Shown piece by piece: positions 29,093-37,507 of a DNA stretch of 64,000 nucleotides (position 1 is the stretch's first letter; the number at the start of each line of letters is the position of its first letter). The translations under genes and the position numbers were made by a program. The notes under the pieces are model-generated. The model ran no database searches and was not told the origin of the DNA. It worked only from the letters and a program-made list of their open reading frames with translations. The stretch comes from Tabrizicola soli (GTDB lineage: Bacteria > Pseudomonadota > Alphaproteobacteria > Rhodobacterales > Rhodobacteraceae): positions 1-64,000 of the forward strand of contig NZ_JAEACP010000020.1 of NCBI RefSeq assembly GCF_015999335.1. Direction: 5' to 3'.

Positions 29093-29142
29093 CGAATCAA
29101 GACAGAAGGCGCAGCAGCGCCCGAGCCATCAGGGAGACACGG

Positions 29143-30243
29143 GTGACGGTTGAGCCCCGCAACGACGCTTTCGTCGCATTCGAACACGTTCAGAAAAGCT
29201 ATGACGGGGTGAGTCTGGTCGTGAAGGACCTGAACCTCGCCATCGGCAAGGGTGAGTTCCTGACGATGCTGGGCCCCTCGGGCTCGGGCAAGACCACCTG
29301 CCTGATGATGCTGGCCGGGTTCGAGACCGCGACCAATGGCGAGATCCGCCTCGACGGCCGCCCGATCAACCAGGTTCCGCCGCACAAGCGCGGCATCGGC
29401 ATGGTGTTCCAGAACTACGCGCTCTTCCCGCACATGACCGTGGGCGAGAACCTCGCCTTCCCGCTGGAAGTGCGCGGCATGTCGAAGTCCGAGCGCGATG
29501 CCAAGATCAGGCGCGCGCTGGACATGGTGCAGATGGGCGCCTTCGCCAACCGCCGCCCGGCCCAGCTGTCCGGCGGCCAGCAGCAGCGGATCGCCCTGGC
29601 GCGGGCGCTGGTGTTCGATCCGAAGCTCGTGCTGATGGACGAACCGCTCGGTGCCCTGGACAAGCAGCTGCGCGAGCACATGCAGTTCGAGATCAAGCAC
29701 CTGCATGAGAACCTTGGCATCACCGTGGTCTACGTGACCCACGACCAGGGCGAGGCGCTGACCATGTCCGATCGCGTCGCGGTGTTCAACGACGGCCGTA
29801 TCCAGCAGCTCGCCCCCCCGGCCGACCTCTACGAACGCCCCGACAACAGTTTCGTCGCCCAGTTCATCGGCGAGAACAACAAGCTGCCCGGCATGATCGA
29901 GGAGCTGACCGGCGACAAGGCGCTGGTGCGGCTGACGACCGGAGAGCTGATCGACGCCACCGCCGTCAACGTCAAGGAGAAGGGCCAGAAGACGCTGGTC
30001 TCGATCCGGCCCGAGCGGGTGGAATTCAAGCCCGAGATGATGCCCGCCGGCGCCCACATGATCGACGCCGAGGTGCTGGAGATCATCTACATGGGCGACA
30101 TCCTGCGGGTGGTCCTGCGGGTCGCGGGGTCGGACGACTTCGTGATGAAGATGCGCAACACGCTGGGGCAGACCAAGCTTGACCCCGGCCAGAAGATCAA
30201 GGTGGGCTGGCATCCCCAGGACGCCCGCGCCCTGGACCCCTGA
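29143..30243 (+). CDS. ABC importer ATP-binding protein (PotA type)
   Basis: The 366-residue ATPase powers the importer encoded downstream. It has Walker A GPSGSGKTT, the Q-loop VFQNYALFPHM, the signature LSGGQQQR, Walker B LVLMDEPLGALD and the switch His in VTHD. A C-terminal TOBE domain (about 285-360) is present. This is the PotA/CysA class (CUT1/MOI) that serves polyamine, iron or opine importers; the binding proteins and permeases below point to a polyamine-like or other small organic cation substrate. GTG 29143 has AGGGAG upstream. Confidence 0.93.
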   Translation: MTVEPRNDAFVAFEHVQKSYDGVSLVVKDLNLAIGKGEFLTMLGPSGSGKTTCLMMLAGFETATNGEIRLDGRPINQVPPHKRGIGMVFQNYALFPHMTVGENLAFPLEVRGMSKSERDAKIRRALDMVQMGAFANRRPAQLSGGQQQRIALARALVFDPKLVLMDEPLGALDKQLREHMQFEIKHLHENLGITVVYVTHDQGEALTMSDRVAVFNDGRIQQLAPPADLYERPDNSFVAQFIGENNKLPGMIEELTGDKALVRLTTGELIDATAVNVKEKGQKTLVSIRPERVEFKPEMMPAGAHMIDAEVLEIIYMGDILRVVLRVAGSDDFVMKMRNTLGQTKLDPGQKIKVGWHPQDARALDP

Positions 30244-30253
30244 TCGCCGCGAT

Positions 30254-30278
30254 ATTGCCGCCGCTTCCGGCGGACAAT
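30254..30278 (+). terminator. Intercistronic hairpin after the ATPase gene
   Basis: ATTGCCGCCG and CGGCGG-A-CAAT form a stem with a 4-base loop and one bulged A, between the ATPase and the first binding-protein gene. It may help give unequal expression within the operon. Confidence 0.45.
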
Positions 30279-30304
30279 GCAGAGCCGTAACACGGAGTTA
30301 ACGG

Positions 30305-31372
30305 ATGAAGAAGATCCTGGTTCTCTCGACCGCGCTCGTCGGGGTGGCCTTTGCCGCCCAGGCGGATATCACGGTCCTGTCCTGGGGCGGCTCCTACGGG
30401 GCAGCCCAGAACGAAGGCCACCTGCAGCCCTGGTCCGCCAAGACCGGGAACAAGGTGACCATGGTCGACGCGCCCGATCCGGCCCCGGCCGTCAAGGCGA
30501 TGGTCGAAGCCGGCAACGTCACGGTCGACGTCGCCTCGGTGACCTATGCCGACGCCGCGCGCCTGTGCGACGAGGGCCTGCTCGAGCCGATCGACGCCGC
30601 CTCGCTGCCCGCGGGCGCCGACGGCACCCCCGCCGCCGAGGACTTCTTCCCCGGCGCGGTCACGGAATGCGGCGTCTCGACCGACATCTGGGCGAACATC
30701 TACGCCTATGACACCACCAAGTTCCCCGAAGGCCCGAAGACCGCTGCCGATTTCTTCGATCTCGAGAAGTTCCCCGGCAAGCGCGGCCTGATCAAGGCGG
30801 CCAAGGCGAACCTGGAGTTCGCCCTGATCGCCGATGGCGTCGCCCCGGCCGATGTCTACGCGACGCTCGCCACCCCCGAGGGCGTGGACCGCGCCTTCGC
30901 CAAGCTCGACACCATCAAGTCGGAAGTCGTCTGGTGGGAAGCCGGCGCGCAGCCGCCGCAGCTTCTGGCCGACGGCGAGGTCGTGATGTCCACCGCCTAC
31001 AACGGCCGCATCTTCGCCGCCGCGATCGAAGAGAGCAAACCCTTCCAGATCGTCTGGGACGGCCAGACCTACGAGAACGAGATGTATGTTGTGCCGAAGG
31101 GCGCGCCGAACCTGGAACAGGCGATGGACTACATCCGCTTCGCCACCTCGACCGAGGGGCTGCGCGGCCAGGCGGCGCTGATCTCCTACGGCCCGCCGCG
31201 CAAGTCGGCCAACGCCGATCCGATCATCTACAAGGACGGCAAGACCGAGATGGGCCCGCACCTGCCGACGGCAGAGGCGAACATGGCGAACGCGCTGCAG
31301 ACCTCGGCCGAATTCTGGGTCGACCATGACGCGGAACTCAACGAACGCTTCCAGGCCTGGCTGACGCAGTGA
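30305..31372 (+). CDS. ABC substrate-binding protein, PotD-like (copy 1)
   Basis: The 355-residue periplasmic protein starts with a signal peptide (1-20, ending FAAQA-D) and then ITVLSWGGSYGAAQ, typical of the extracellular solute-binding family 1/8 proteins of polyamine-type importers. The hinge and pocket region includes CGVSTDIWANIYAYD and VWWEAGAQPPQLLADGE. It is very similar along its whole length to the next gene (same length, roughly 70% identical by eye). Substitutions cluster in the first 80 mature residues (for example LQPWSAKTGNKV against VKPFMAQTGITT), which may change the ligand. Confidence 0.92.
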   Translation: MKKILVLSTALVGVAFAAQADITVLSWGGSYGAAQNEGHLQPWSAKTGNKVTMVDAPDPAPAVKAMVEAGNVTVDVASVTYADAARLCDEGLLEPIDAASLPAGADGTPAAEDFFPGAVTECGVSTDIWANIYAYDTTKFPEGPKTAADFFDLEKFPGKRGLIKAAKANLEFALIADGVAPADVYATLATPEGVDRAFAKLDTIKSEVVWWEAGAQPPQLLADGEVVMSTAYNGRIFAAAIEESKPFQIVWDGQTYENEMYVVPKGAPNLEQAMDYIRFATSTEGLRGQAALISYGPPRKSANADPIIYKDGKTEMGPHLPTAEANMANALQTSAEFWVDHDAELNERFQAWLTQ

Positions 31373-31381
31373 TCCGATGAC

Positions 31382-31415
31382 CCGGACGCGGGGAGCGAGA
31401 GCTTCCCGCGTCCGG
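31382..31415 (+). terminator. Strong hairpin between the two binding-protein genes
   Basis: CCGGACGCGGGGAGC pairs with GCTTCCCGCGTCCGG (15 bp with one G-T pair, GAGA loop), 9 bases after the stop. It may be a partial terminator or an mRNA-stabilising stem that raises binding-protein levels. Confidence 0.6.
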
Positions 31416-31515
31416 CCCGCAGCCACGGCGGGAATCGCCGGGCCGGCCCGCTTGACTACTGACGGTCCACGACGAAAGCTCGGGACCGACGACATGTGAA
31501 AACAGGGAGAACCAC

Positions 31516-32583
31516 ATGAAGAAGACCCTCATCCTGACGACCGCGCTGGTCAGCCTTGGCTTTGCTGCCAATGCCGACGTGACGGTCATGTCCTGGGGTG
31601 GCGCCTATGGCGAGGCGCAGACCGAAGCCTTCGTGAAGCCGTTCATGGCCCAGACCGGCATCACCACCATCATGGTGGACAGCGACAACCCGGCGACCCC
31701 GGTCAAGGCGATGGTGGAATCGGGCAACGTCACCGTCGACGTCGCCAACATCGAATATGCCGACGCGATCCGCCTGTGCGACGAGGGCATCCTGGAGCCG
31801 ATCGACGCCAGCACCCTGCCGGCCGGTTCGGACGGCACCCCGGCCGCGGAAGACTTCATCCCCGGCGCGGTGACCGAATGCGGCGTCTCGACCGACGTCT
31901 GGTCGAACGTCTTCGCCTATGACGCCTCCAAGTTCCCCGAGGGTCCGAAGACCGTTGCCGATTTCTTCGACCTCGAGAAGTTCCCCGGCAAGCGCGGCCT
32001 GAAGAAGGGCGCGAAGGCGGTGCTTGAATTCGCGCTGATGGGCGACGGCGTCCCCGCCTCGGAAGTCTATGCCGTGCTCAGCACCCCCGAGGGCGTCGAG
32101 CGCGCCTTCGCCAAGCTGGACACGATCAAGAAGGACGTGGTCTGGTGGGAAGCCGGCAGCCAAGCGCCGCAGCTTCTGGCCGATGGCGAGGTGGCGATGA
32201 CCACCGCCTACAACGGCCGGATCTTCGCCGCCGCCCAGAACGAGGGCAAGCCCTTCCAGATCGTCTGGGACGGCCAGATCTACGAGAACGAGATGTTCGT
32301 GATCCCGAAAGGAACCCCGAACATGGAGCAGGCGCTGGAGTTCATCCGCTTCTCCACCTCGACCGAAGGCCTGCGCGCCTCGGCCCAGCAGATCTCCTAT
32401 GGCCCGGCCCGCAAGTCGGCGATGAAGGAAGAGCTGATCTTCAAGGACGGCAAGACGGTCATGGCGCCGCATCTGCCGACCTCGCCCGAGAACATGACCA
32501 ACGCGCTGGAAACCTCGGCGGAGTTCTGGGTCGACCACGACTCCGAGCTGAACGAGCGTTTCCAGGCCTGGCTGTCGCAGTAA
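31516..32583 (+). CDS. ABC substrate-binding protein, PotD-like (copy 2)
   Basis: The 355-residue protein is a tandem paralogue of the preceding gene with the same signal peptide pattern (MKKTLILTTALVSLGFAANA-D) and the same core segments (VTVMSWGGAYGEAQ, CGVSTDVWSNVFAYD, EFWVDHDSELNERFQAWL). It is exactly the same length with no gaps needed. The near-identical C-terminal halves and more diverged N-terminal lobe suggest duplication followed by ligand change or by partial gene conversion. ATG 31516 has AGGGAGAACCAC upstream. It would share the permeases below with copy 1. Confidence 0.92.
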   Translation: MKKTLILTTALVSLGFAANADVTVMSWGGAYGEAQTEAFVKPFMAQTGITTIMVDSDNPATPVKAMVESGNVTVDVANIEYADAIRLCDEGILEPIDASTLPAGSDGTPAAEDFIPGAVTECGVSTDVWSNVFAYDASKFPEGPKTVADFFDLEKFPGKRGLKKGAKAVLEFALMGDGVPASEVYAVLSTPEGVERAFAKLDTIKKDVVWWEAGSQAPQLLADGEVAMTTAYNGRIFAAAQNEGKPFQIVWDGQIYENEMFVIPKGTPNMEQALEFIRFSTSTEGLRASAQQISYGPARKSAMKEELIFKDGKTVMAPHLPTSPENMTNALETSAEFWVDHDSELNERFQAWLSQ

Positions 32584-32593
32584 TCCGGTGATC

Positions 32594-32621
32594 CCGGGCG
32601 CGGGGCCGATCCCGCGCCCGG
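32594..32621 (+). terminator. Hairpin between binding protein copy 2 and the permease
   Basis: CCGGGCGCGGG pairs with CCCGCGCCCGG (11 bp, 6-base loop), 10 bases after the stop. With the hairpin after copy 1, it suggests that both binding proteins are made in excess over the permeases. Confidence 0.6.
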
Positions 32622-32640
32622 CCCATAGCATGAGGCAGGC

Positions 32641-33894
32641 ATGGCCGAGGCCACTTCCGAACTGTTGAAAACCGCCGATGGCCGCCCGCTGAAGGCCGCG
32701 CTGGCCGCCGCGCAGACCCGCGCGCGGCGCCGGGCCTTCCTTCTGGTCCTGCCGCTTCTGTTCTTCGTGCTGCTGACCTTCCTGGTCCCGATCGGCTACA
32801 TGCTGAAACGGTCGGTGGAGCATGACGGCTTTGCCGCCTCGGCCCCGGCGCTGGTCGCCTGGTTCGGGGCCAACCCCGGTTTCGACCCGGCCGATCCGCC
32901 TGAGGAGGCCTATGCCGCCCTAGTGCAGGACCTGGCCCGGATGCAGGGCGAGAAGACCACCGGCATCGCGGGGACCCGCATCAACTATTCCGTGCCCGGC
33001 ACGATCAGCATGTTCAAGAAAGGCGCGCGCGAGGCCAAGGACCTGGTCCCGCCCTTCAAGGACGCGCTGCTGGCGGTGGATCCCGCCTGGGCCAAGCCGG
33101 CGCTGTGGCGCGGCATGGCCTCGGCCTCGAATGCCTATACCTCCGAGTTCTACAAGGTCGCGGCCGACATGAAGCTGTCCGACGACGGCTGGACGCGCGG
33201 CGGCGACAAGGAGCGGATCTATCTCTACCTCTTCTTCAAGACCTTCCTGGTCTCGGGCATCATCACCGTGATCTGCCTGCTCCTCGCCTTCCCGGTCTCG
33301 CATCTGCTGGCGACGCTGCCGATGGCGAAGTCCTCGCTCTTGATGATCCTGGTGCTCCTGCCGTTCTGGACCTCGCTTCTGGTGCGGACGACCTCGTGGA
33401 TCGCCCTTCTGCAGGAGCAGGGGATCGTCAACGACATGCTTGTCGGGCTGGGGCTGATCGACGATCAGGGCCGGTTGACGATGATGTACAACATGACCGG
33501 CACGATCGTTGCGATGACGCATGTGCTTCTGCCCTTTATGATCCTGCCGCTCTATTCGGTGATGCGGGTGATCCCGCCCAGCTATGCCCGCGCGGCCCGC
33601 AGCCTTGGCGCGACCAGCTGGACCACCTTCCGCCGGGTCTACCTGCCGCAGACCCTGCCGGGGATCGCCGCCGGCTCGCTTCTCGTCTTCATCCTGGCCG
33701 TGGGCTACTATATCACCCCCGCGCTGGTCGGCGGTGCGGATGGTCAGCTGATCTCCAACCTCATCAGCTTCCACATGTCGAAGTCCAACTGGTCGCTGGC
33801 GGCCGCCATCGCGGGCATGCTGCTGGCCGCGATCCTGGTGCTGTACTGGCTTTACGACCGGCTGGTGGGCATCGACCGGCTGAAGCTCGGCTAA
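32641..33894 (+). CDS. ABC importer permease (PotB type) with a large periplasmic insert
   Basis: The 417-residue permease has its first helix at about 33-55, then a long hydrophilic segment (about 58-195), then five further helices. The EAA loop AARSLGATSWTTFRRVYLPQTLPGI, which docks on the ATPase, is intact. PotB proteins are usually about 280-310 residues. The extra 110-130 residues between helix 1 and helix 2 should face the periplasm, where they could contact the binding proteins. It pairs with the PotC-type gene 10 bases downstream. Confidence 0.88.
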   Translation: MAEATSELLKTADGRPLKAALAAAQTRARRRAFLLVLPLLFFVLLTFLVPIGYMLKRSVEHDGFAASAPALVAWFGANPGFDPADPPEEAYAALVQDLARMQGEKTTGIAGTRINYSVPGTISMFKKGAREAKDLVPPFKDALLAVDPAWAKPALWRGMASASNAYTSEFYKVAADMKLSDDGWTRGGDKERIYLYLFFKTFLVSGIITVICLLLAFPVSHLLATLPMAKSSLLMILVLLPFWTSLLVRTTSWIALLQEQGIVNDMLVGLGLIDDQGRLTMMYNMTGTIVAMTHVLLPFMILPLYSVMRVIPPSYARAARSLGATSWTTFRRVYLPQTLPGIAAGSLLVFILAVGYYITPALVGGADGQLISNLISFHMSKSNWSLAAAIAGMLLAAILVLYWLYDRLVGIDRLKLG

Positions 33895-33904
33895 GGAGGA
33901 ACCC

Positions 33905-34876
33905 ATGGCCCTTCCCACCTATGCCTCGCCGCTGGAGCGTGCCTGGTACTACACCTACCTCGTGATCTGCGGTCTGGTCTTCCTGTTCCTGATCGCGCCG
34001 ATCCTGGTGGTCATCCCGCTCTCGTTCAACGCCGAGCCCTATTTCACCTTCACTCCGAAGATGCTGGACTTCGATCCCGAAGGCTACTCCTTGCGCTGGT
34101 ACGACACGCTGCTGACGCTGGGCCATCCGACCCCGGATGCGCCGCGCGACGCCAGCTGGTGGTCCGCGGTCTGGGAGCGGGCGACCTGGGTGCAGGCGGC
34201 GAAGAACTCGTTCTGGGTCGGCCTCTGGGCGACGATCCTGGCGACGACGCTGGGCACCATCGCGGCGCTGGGGCTGTCCCGGCCGGAAATGCCCTATCGC
34301 CGCCTGATCATGGCATTGCTGATCAGCCCTATGATCGTGCCGATCATCATCATCGCGGTGGGGATGAGCTTCTTCTTCGCCAAGGCCTGCGTCGCGCCCG
34401 ACAGTGCGATGGGGCTGATCTTCGGATTCTTCCTGTCCGAGAAGGGCTGCCTTGCGAACTCGCATCTGGGCGTGATCGTGGCCCATGCCGTGCTGGGCAT
34501 CCCCTTCGTGATCATCACCGTGACCGCGACCCTGTCCGGCTTCGACCAGTCGCTGATCCGGGCGGCCCATTCGCTGGGGGCGAACCCGCGCACGACCTTC
34601 TTCAAGGTGATCATGCCGCTGATCCTGCCCGGCATCATCTCGGGCGCGCTCTTCGCCTTCGTCACCTCCTTCGACGAGGTGGTGGCGGTGCTGTTCATCG
34701 CCGGCCCCGACCAGCAGACCATCCCGCGCCAGATGTTCAACGGCATCCGCGAGGCGATCAGCCCGGCGATCCTGGCGGTGGCGACGATCCTCGTGGTGAT
34801 CTCGGTCCTCCTGCTGGCCACGGTCGAGCTGCTGCGCCGCCGGTCCGACCGGCTGCGCGGGGTGACGGGGCGCTAG
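33905..34876 (+). CDS. ABC importer permease (PotC type)
   Basis: The 323-residue inner-membrane permease completes the importer. It has helix 1 at about 15-40, a moderate periplasmic loop with two Trp-rich segments, then five helices, with the EAA loop AAHSLGANPRTTFFKVIMPLILPGI. TAAGGAGGAACCC upstream of ATG 33905 is a strong ribosome-binding site that includes the stop of the previous gene. The gene overlaps the 3' end of a convergent AEC transporter gene by 4 bases. Confidence 0.92.
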   Translation: MALPTYASPLERAWYYTYLVICGLVFLFLIAPILVVIPLSFNAEPYFTFTPKMLDFDPEGYSLRWYDTLLTLGHPTPDAPRDASWWSAVWERATWVQAAKNSFWVGLWATILATTLGTIAALGLSRPEMPYRRLIMALLISPMIVPIIIIAVGMSFFFAKACVAPDSAMGLIFGFFLSEKGCLANSHLGVIVAHAVLGIPFVIITVTATLSGFDQSLIRAAHSLGANPRTTFFKVIMPLILPGIISGALFAFVTSFDEVVAVLFIAGPDQQTIPRQMFNGIREAISPAILAVATILVVISVLLLATVELLRRRSDRLRGVTGR

Positions 34877-35811
34877 GGCAGGACCTGCAGCCAGAACCAG
34901 ACGCTGAGGATGGATGTGGCGGTCGCGACCAGGACGGTCGAGGCCGCCACTCTTTTCGCGACCCCGTAGATGTTGGCGAAGACATAGGCGTTCACCCCCG
35001 GCGCCATGGCCGCCGTCATCACCGCCGAGCGCAGCGCGCTGTCATCGAGGTAAAAGACCCGGGTGCCGAGCATCCAGGTGATCCCCGGATGCAGGACCAG
35101 CGAGATCAGCGACAGGACCAGGATGGCGCGCAGGTCGCCCTCGGGCCGGTAGCGGTGAAGAACGCCGCCCAGACCGAACAGCGCGGCGGGCAGGGCGGAA
35201 GCGGTCACCATGTCCACCGCCGACCAGACGATCCCGGGCAGGCCCCGCCCCAGAAGGTTGACCGCGAAGCCGCAGAGGATGCCGATGACGAGCGGCTGAC
35301 TGAAGATCGCGCGCAGCACCTGCCGGACCAGCGTCGCGGCCGAGAGGCCGAGGCCATGCGACCGCGCCAGCTCCATCGCGGTGATGCCGAGCGTGTAGAA
35401 CAGCGGCGAGTGCAGCGAGATGATGGCGAAGTTCCCCTCCAGCGCCGCCGCGCCATAGGCGCGCTCGGTGATCGGCACGCCGAGGAGGAGCGAGTTCGAG
35501 AAGAGCCCGACGAAGCCGAAGGCGATGCTGTCGGTCACGGGACGCGCGAAGACCAGCCGCCCCGCAAGGAACCCGGCGGCGAAGCCCGAGAGCGCGCCGA
35601 TATAGAAGCTGAGCATCAGCCCCGGATCATAGGCCCGGCCGAGGTCCAGCCGCGCGATCGAGGCGAAGAGGAGGAGCGGCAGCGCGAAGCCTTGCGCGAA
35701 ATGCATCACCCCGTCGACGGCGCTGTCCCGGAACCCCAGCCAGCGCGCGGCGACATAGCCGAAGCCGATCACCAGGAAGACCGGGAGGATGACGTCAAGG
35801 AGCGCGGTCAT
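34873..35811 (-). CDS. AEC-family (auxin efflux carrier-type) transporter
   Basis: The 312-residue protein has about ten membrane helices arranged in two inverted halves, as in the AEC/MdcF family: LLDVILPVFLVIGFGYVAAR at the start and GLFSNSLLLGVPITERAYG and MTAAMAPGVNAYVFANIYG in the two crossover helices. Bacterial members export or take up organic acids such as malate. The substrate cannot be told. It shares 4 bases at its 3' end with the convergent PotC-type permease. Confidence 0.87.
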   Translation of the reverse strand: MTALLDVILPVFLVIGFGYVAARWLGFRDSAVDGVMHFAQGFALPLLLFASIARLDLGRAYDPGLMLSFYIGALSGFAAGFLAGRLVFARPVTDSIAFGFVGLFSNSLLLGVPITERAYGAAALEGNFAIISLHSPLFYTLGITAMELARSHGLGLSAATLVRQVLRAIFSQPLVIGILCGFAVNLLGRGLPGIVWSAVDMVTASALPAALFGLGGVLHRYRPEGDLRAILVLSLISLVLHPGITWMLGTRVFYLDDSALRSAVMTAAMAPGVNAYVFANIYGVAKRVAASTVLVATATSILSVWFWLQVLP

Positions 35812-35824
35812 GCCTGGCGTCGGA

Positions 35825-35845
35825 CCGGGGGTTTCACACCCCCGG
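35825..35845. terminator. Hairpin with a Rhodobacteraceae-type intergenic motif
   Basis: CCGGGGGT and ACCCCCGG form an 8-bp stem with a 5-base loop between two minus-strand genes. It is followed on the plus strand by GTGGAGTATTTTCGCC and AAAAGGAAGG, a motif that I recall recurring between genes in Rhodobacteraceae. It probably terminates the MBL gene transcript. Confidence 0.55.
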
Positions 35846-35879
35846 ACCCCCGTGGAGTATTTTCGCCAAAAGGAAGGAG

Positions 35880-36683
35880 CTAGGGCTGGTTGTCATAGTT
35901 CAGCGTCATCCCGTCGAAGGCGGGGGTGATATGGGCCGGAAGCTCGGCCCTGAGCGTCTCGTAGTCGAGGTCGATATGCATGTTGGTCAGCACGGCGCGG
36001 GCGGGTTTCGCGCGGCCGATCCATTCCAGCGCCAGGGCCAGATGGGCATGGGTCGGATGCGGCTTGCGGCGCAGCGCGTCCACGATCCAGCAGTCGAGGC
36101 CCTGGAGGGCCGTCCAGCTGTCCTCGGGGATCTCGACGGCATCGGGCAGATAGGCCAGCGGGCCGATGCGGAAGCCGAGCGCGTCCATGCTGCCATGCTC
36201 CGCCCGGAAGGGCGTCAGCGTCACCGGCCCGCCCGCGCCGGTGACCGTCACCGGGCCGTCGATCGTATGCAGGTCCAGGATCGGCGGATAGGGGCTGTCC
36301 GAGGGCTGGACGAAAGCATAGCCGAAGCGCGAGAGCAGCGCCTCCTGCGTCGGGCCGTCGGCCCAGACCGGCAGGCGGCGGCGCAGGTTGAAGACCACCT
36401 GGCGCAGGTCGTCGATGCCGTGCATGTGGTCGGCATGGCTGTGGGTATAGACCACCCCGTCCAGCATGCCCACGCCCGCGTCCAGAAGCTGGTCGCGCAT
36501 GTCGGGAGAGGTGTCGATCAGCACCCTTGTCACCCCGGCCCCGCTTTCGCGCGTCACCAGAAGCGAGCAGCGGCGGCGGCGGTTCCTCGGGTTCGCCGGG
36601 TCGCAGGCGCCCCAGTCGCCGCCCAGTCGCGGCACCCCGCCCGAGGAGCCGCAGCCGAGGATGGTGAAGCTCAGCCGGGCCAT
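35880..36683 (-). CDS. MBL-fold metallohydrolase (PhnP-like)
   Basis: The 267-residue protein has a metallo-beta-lactamase fold with the metal motif THSHADHMHGIDDLR and starts LGCGSSGGVPRLGGDWGAC, the signature of the PhnP/cyclic-phosphodiesterase-like branch. Family members hydrolyse cyclic phosphodiesters or similar esters; the substrate here is unknown. It overlaps the tatD stop by 1 base (TGATG), so it is coupled to tatD, a usual order (tmk-holB-tatD-MBL) in this family. Confidence 0.9.
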   Translation of the reverse strand: MARLSFTILGCGSSGGVPRLGGDWGACDPANPRNRRRRCSLLVTRESGAGVTRVLIDTSPDMRDQLLDAGVGMLDGVVYTHSHADHMHGIDDLRQVVFNLRRRLPVWADGPTQEALLSRFGYAFVQPSDSPYPPILDLHTIDGPVTVTGAGGPVTLTPFRAEHGSMDALGFRIGPLAYLPDAVEIPEDSWTALQGLDCWIVDALRRKPHPTHAHLALALEWIGRAKPARAVLTNMHIDLDYETLRAELPAHITPAFDGMTLNYDNQP

Positions 36684-37501
36684 CAGGCGGCCTGTTGCGC
36701 ACCGGCGGCGCGGGGAAAGAGCCGGTCGAAATTGGCGGTGGTGCGGGCGGCGAATTCGGGCAGCGACAGGCCGAAAAGGGGGGCGAGGGCGCGGGCGGTA
36801 TGGGCGACATAGGCCGGCTCGTTGCGCTTGCCGCGGTGGGGCGGGGGCGCCAGATAGGGGCTGTCGGTCTCCAGCACCAGCCGGTCGAGCGGCGTGCGCA
36901 GGAAGATGTCGCGCAGCTCCTGGCTTTTCGGAAAGGCGGCGATGCCCGAGATCGACAGGGTGAAGCCCATCTCCAGCGCCGCCTCGGCCAGGCGCGGTCC
37001 GGAGGAGAAGCAGTGCATGACGCAGGCATAGGGCTTCCGCGCCATGCCCTCGGCCAGGATCGCCTCCATGTCCTGGTCCGCGTCGCGGGAATGGATGATC
37101 AAGGGCAGGCCGGTTTCCTGCGCCGCCTCGATATGCAGGCGCAGCGAGACCTGCTGGATCGCCCTGGACTCGGCGGTGTAATGGTAGTCGAGCCCGGTCT
37201 CGCCGATGCCGACGAATTTCGGATGCCGGGCGAGGGCGACCAGTTCCCCGACCGTGGCGAGCGGCTCCTCGGCCGCGCTCATCGGATGGGTGCCGGCGGC
37301 GTAGAAGACGGGCGCATGCGCCTCGGCGATGGCGCGAACGGCGGGTTCGTTCTTCAGCCGGGTGCAGATCGTGACCATCCGGCCCACCCCGGCGGCCCGG
37401 GCGCGGGCGATGACCTCGGGCAGTTCGCCGACGAGGTCGGGGAAATCCAGATGGCAGTGGCTGTCCACAAGATCGGGCAGGGCGGTTTCGGCGGGGGACA
37501 T
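36683..37501 (-). CDS. TatD-family DNase/metal-dependent hydrolase
   Basis: The 272-residue TIM barrel has metal ligands in DSHCHLDF (HxH), the GETGLDYHY Glu, HSRDAD, HCFSSG and ETDSPYLAP (final Asp). TatD proteins are 3'-5' exonucleases or deoxyribonucleases linked to DNA repair and quality control. The gene lies 6 bases after holB and overlaps the MBL gene by one base. Confidence 0.93.
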   Translation of the reverse strand: MSPAETALPDLVDSHCHLDFPDLVGELPEVIARARAAGVGRMVTICTRLKNEPAVRAIAEAHAPVFYAAGTHPMSAAEEPLATVGELVALARHPKFVGIGETGLDYHYTAESRAIQQVSLRLHIEAAQETGLPLIIHSRDADQDMEAILAEGMARKPYACVMHCFSSGPRLAEAALEMGFTLSISGIAAFPKSQELRDIFLRTPLDRLVLETDSPYLAPPPHRGKRNEPAYVAHTARALAPLFGLSLPEFAARTTANFDRLFPRAAGAQQAA

Positions 37502-37507
37502 GCGGGC

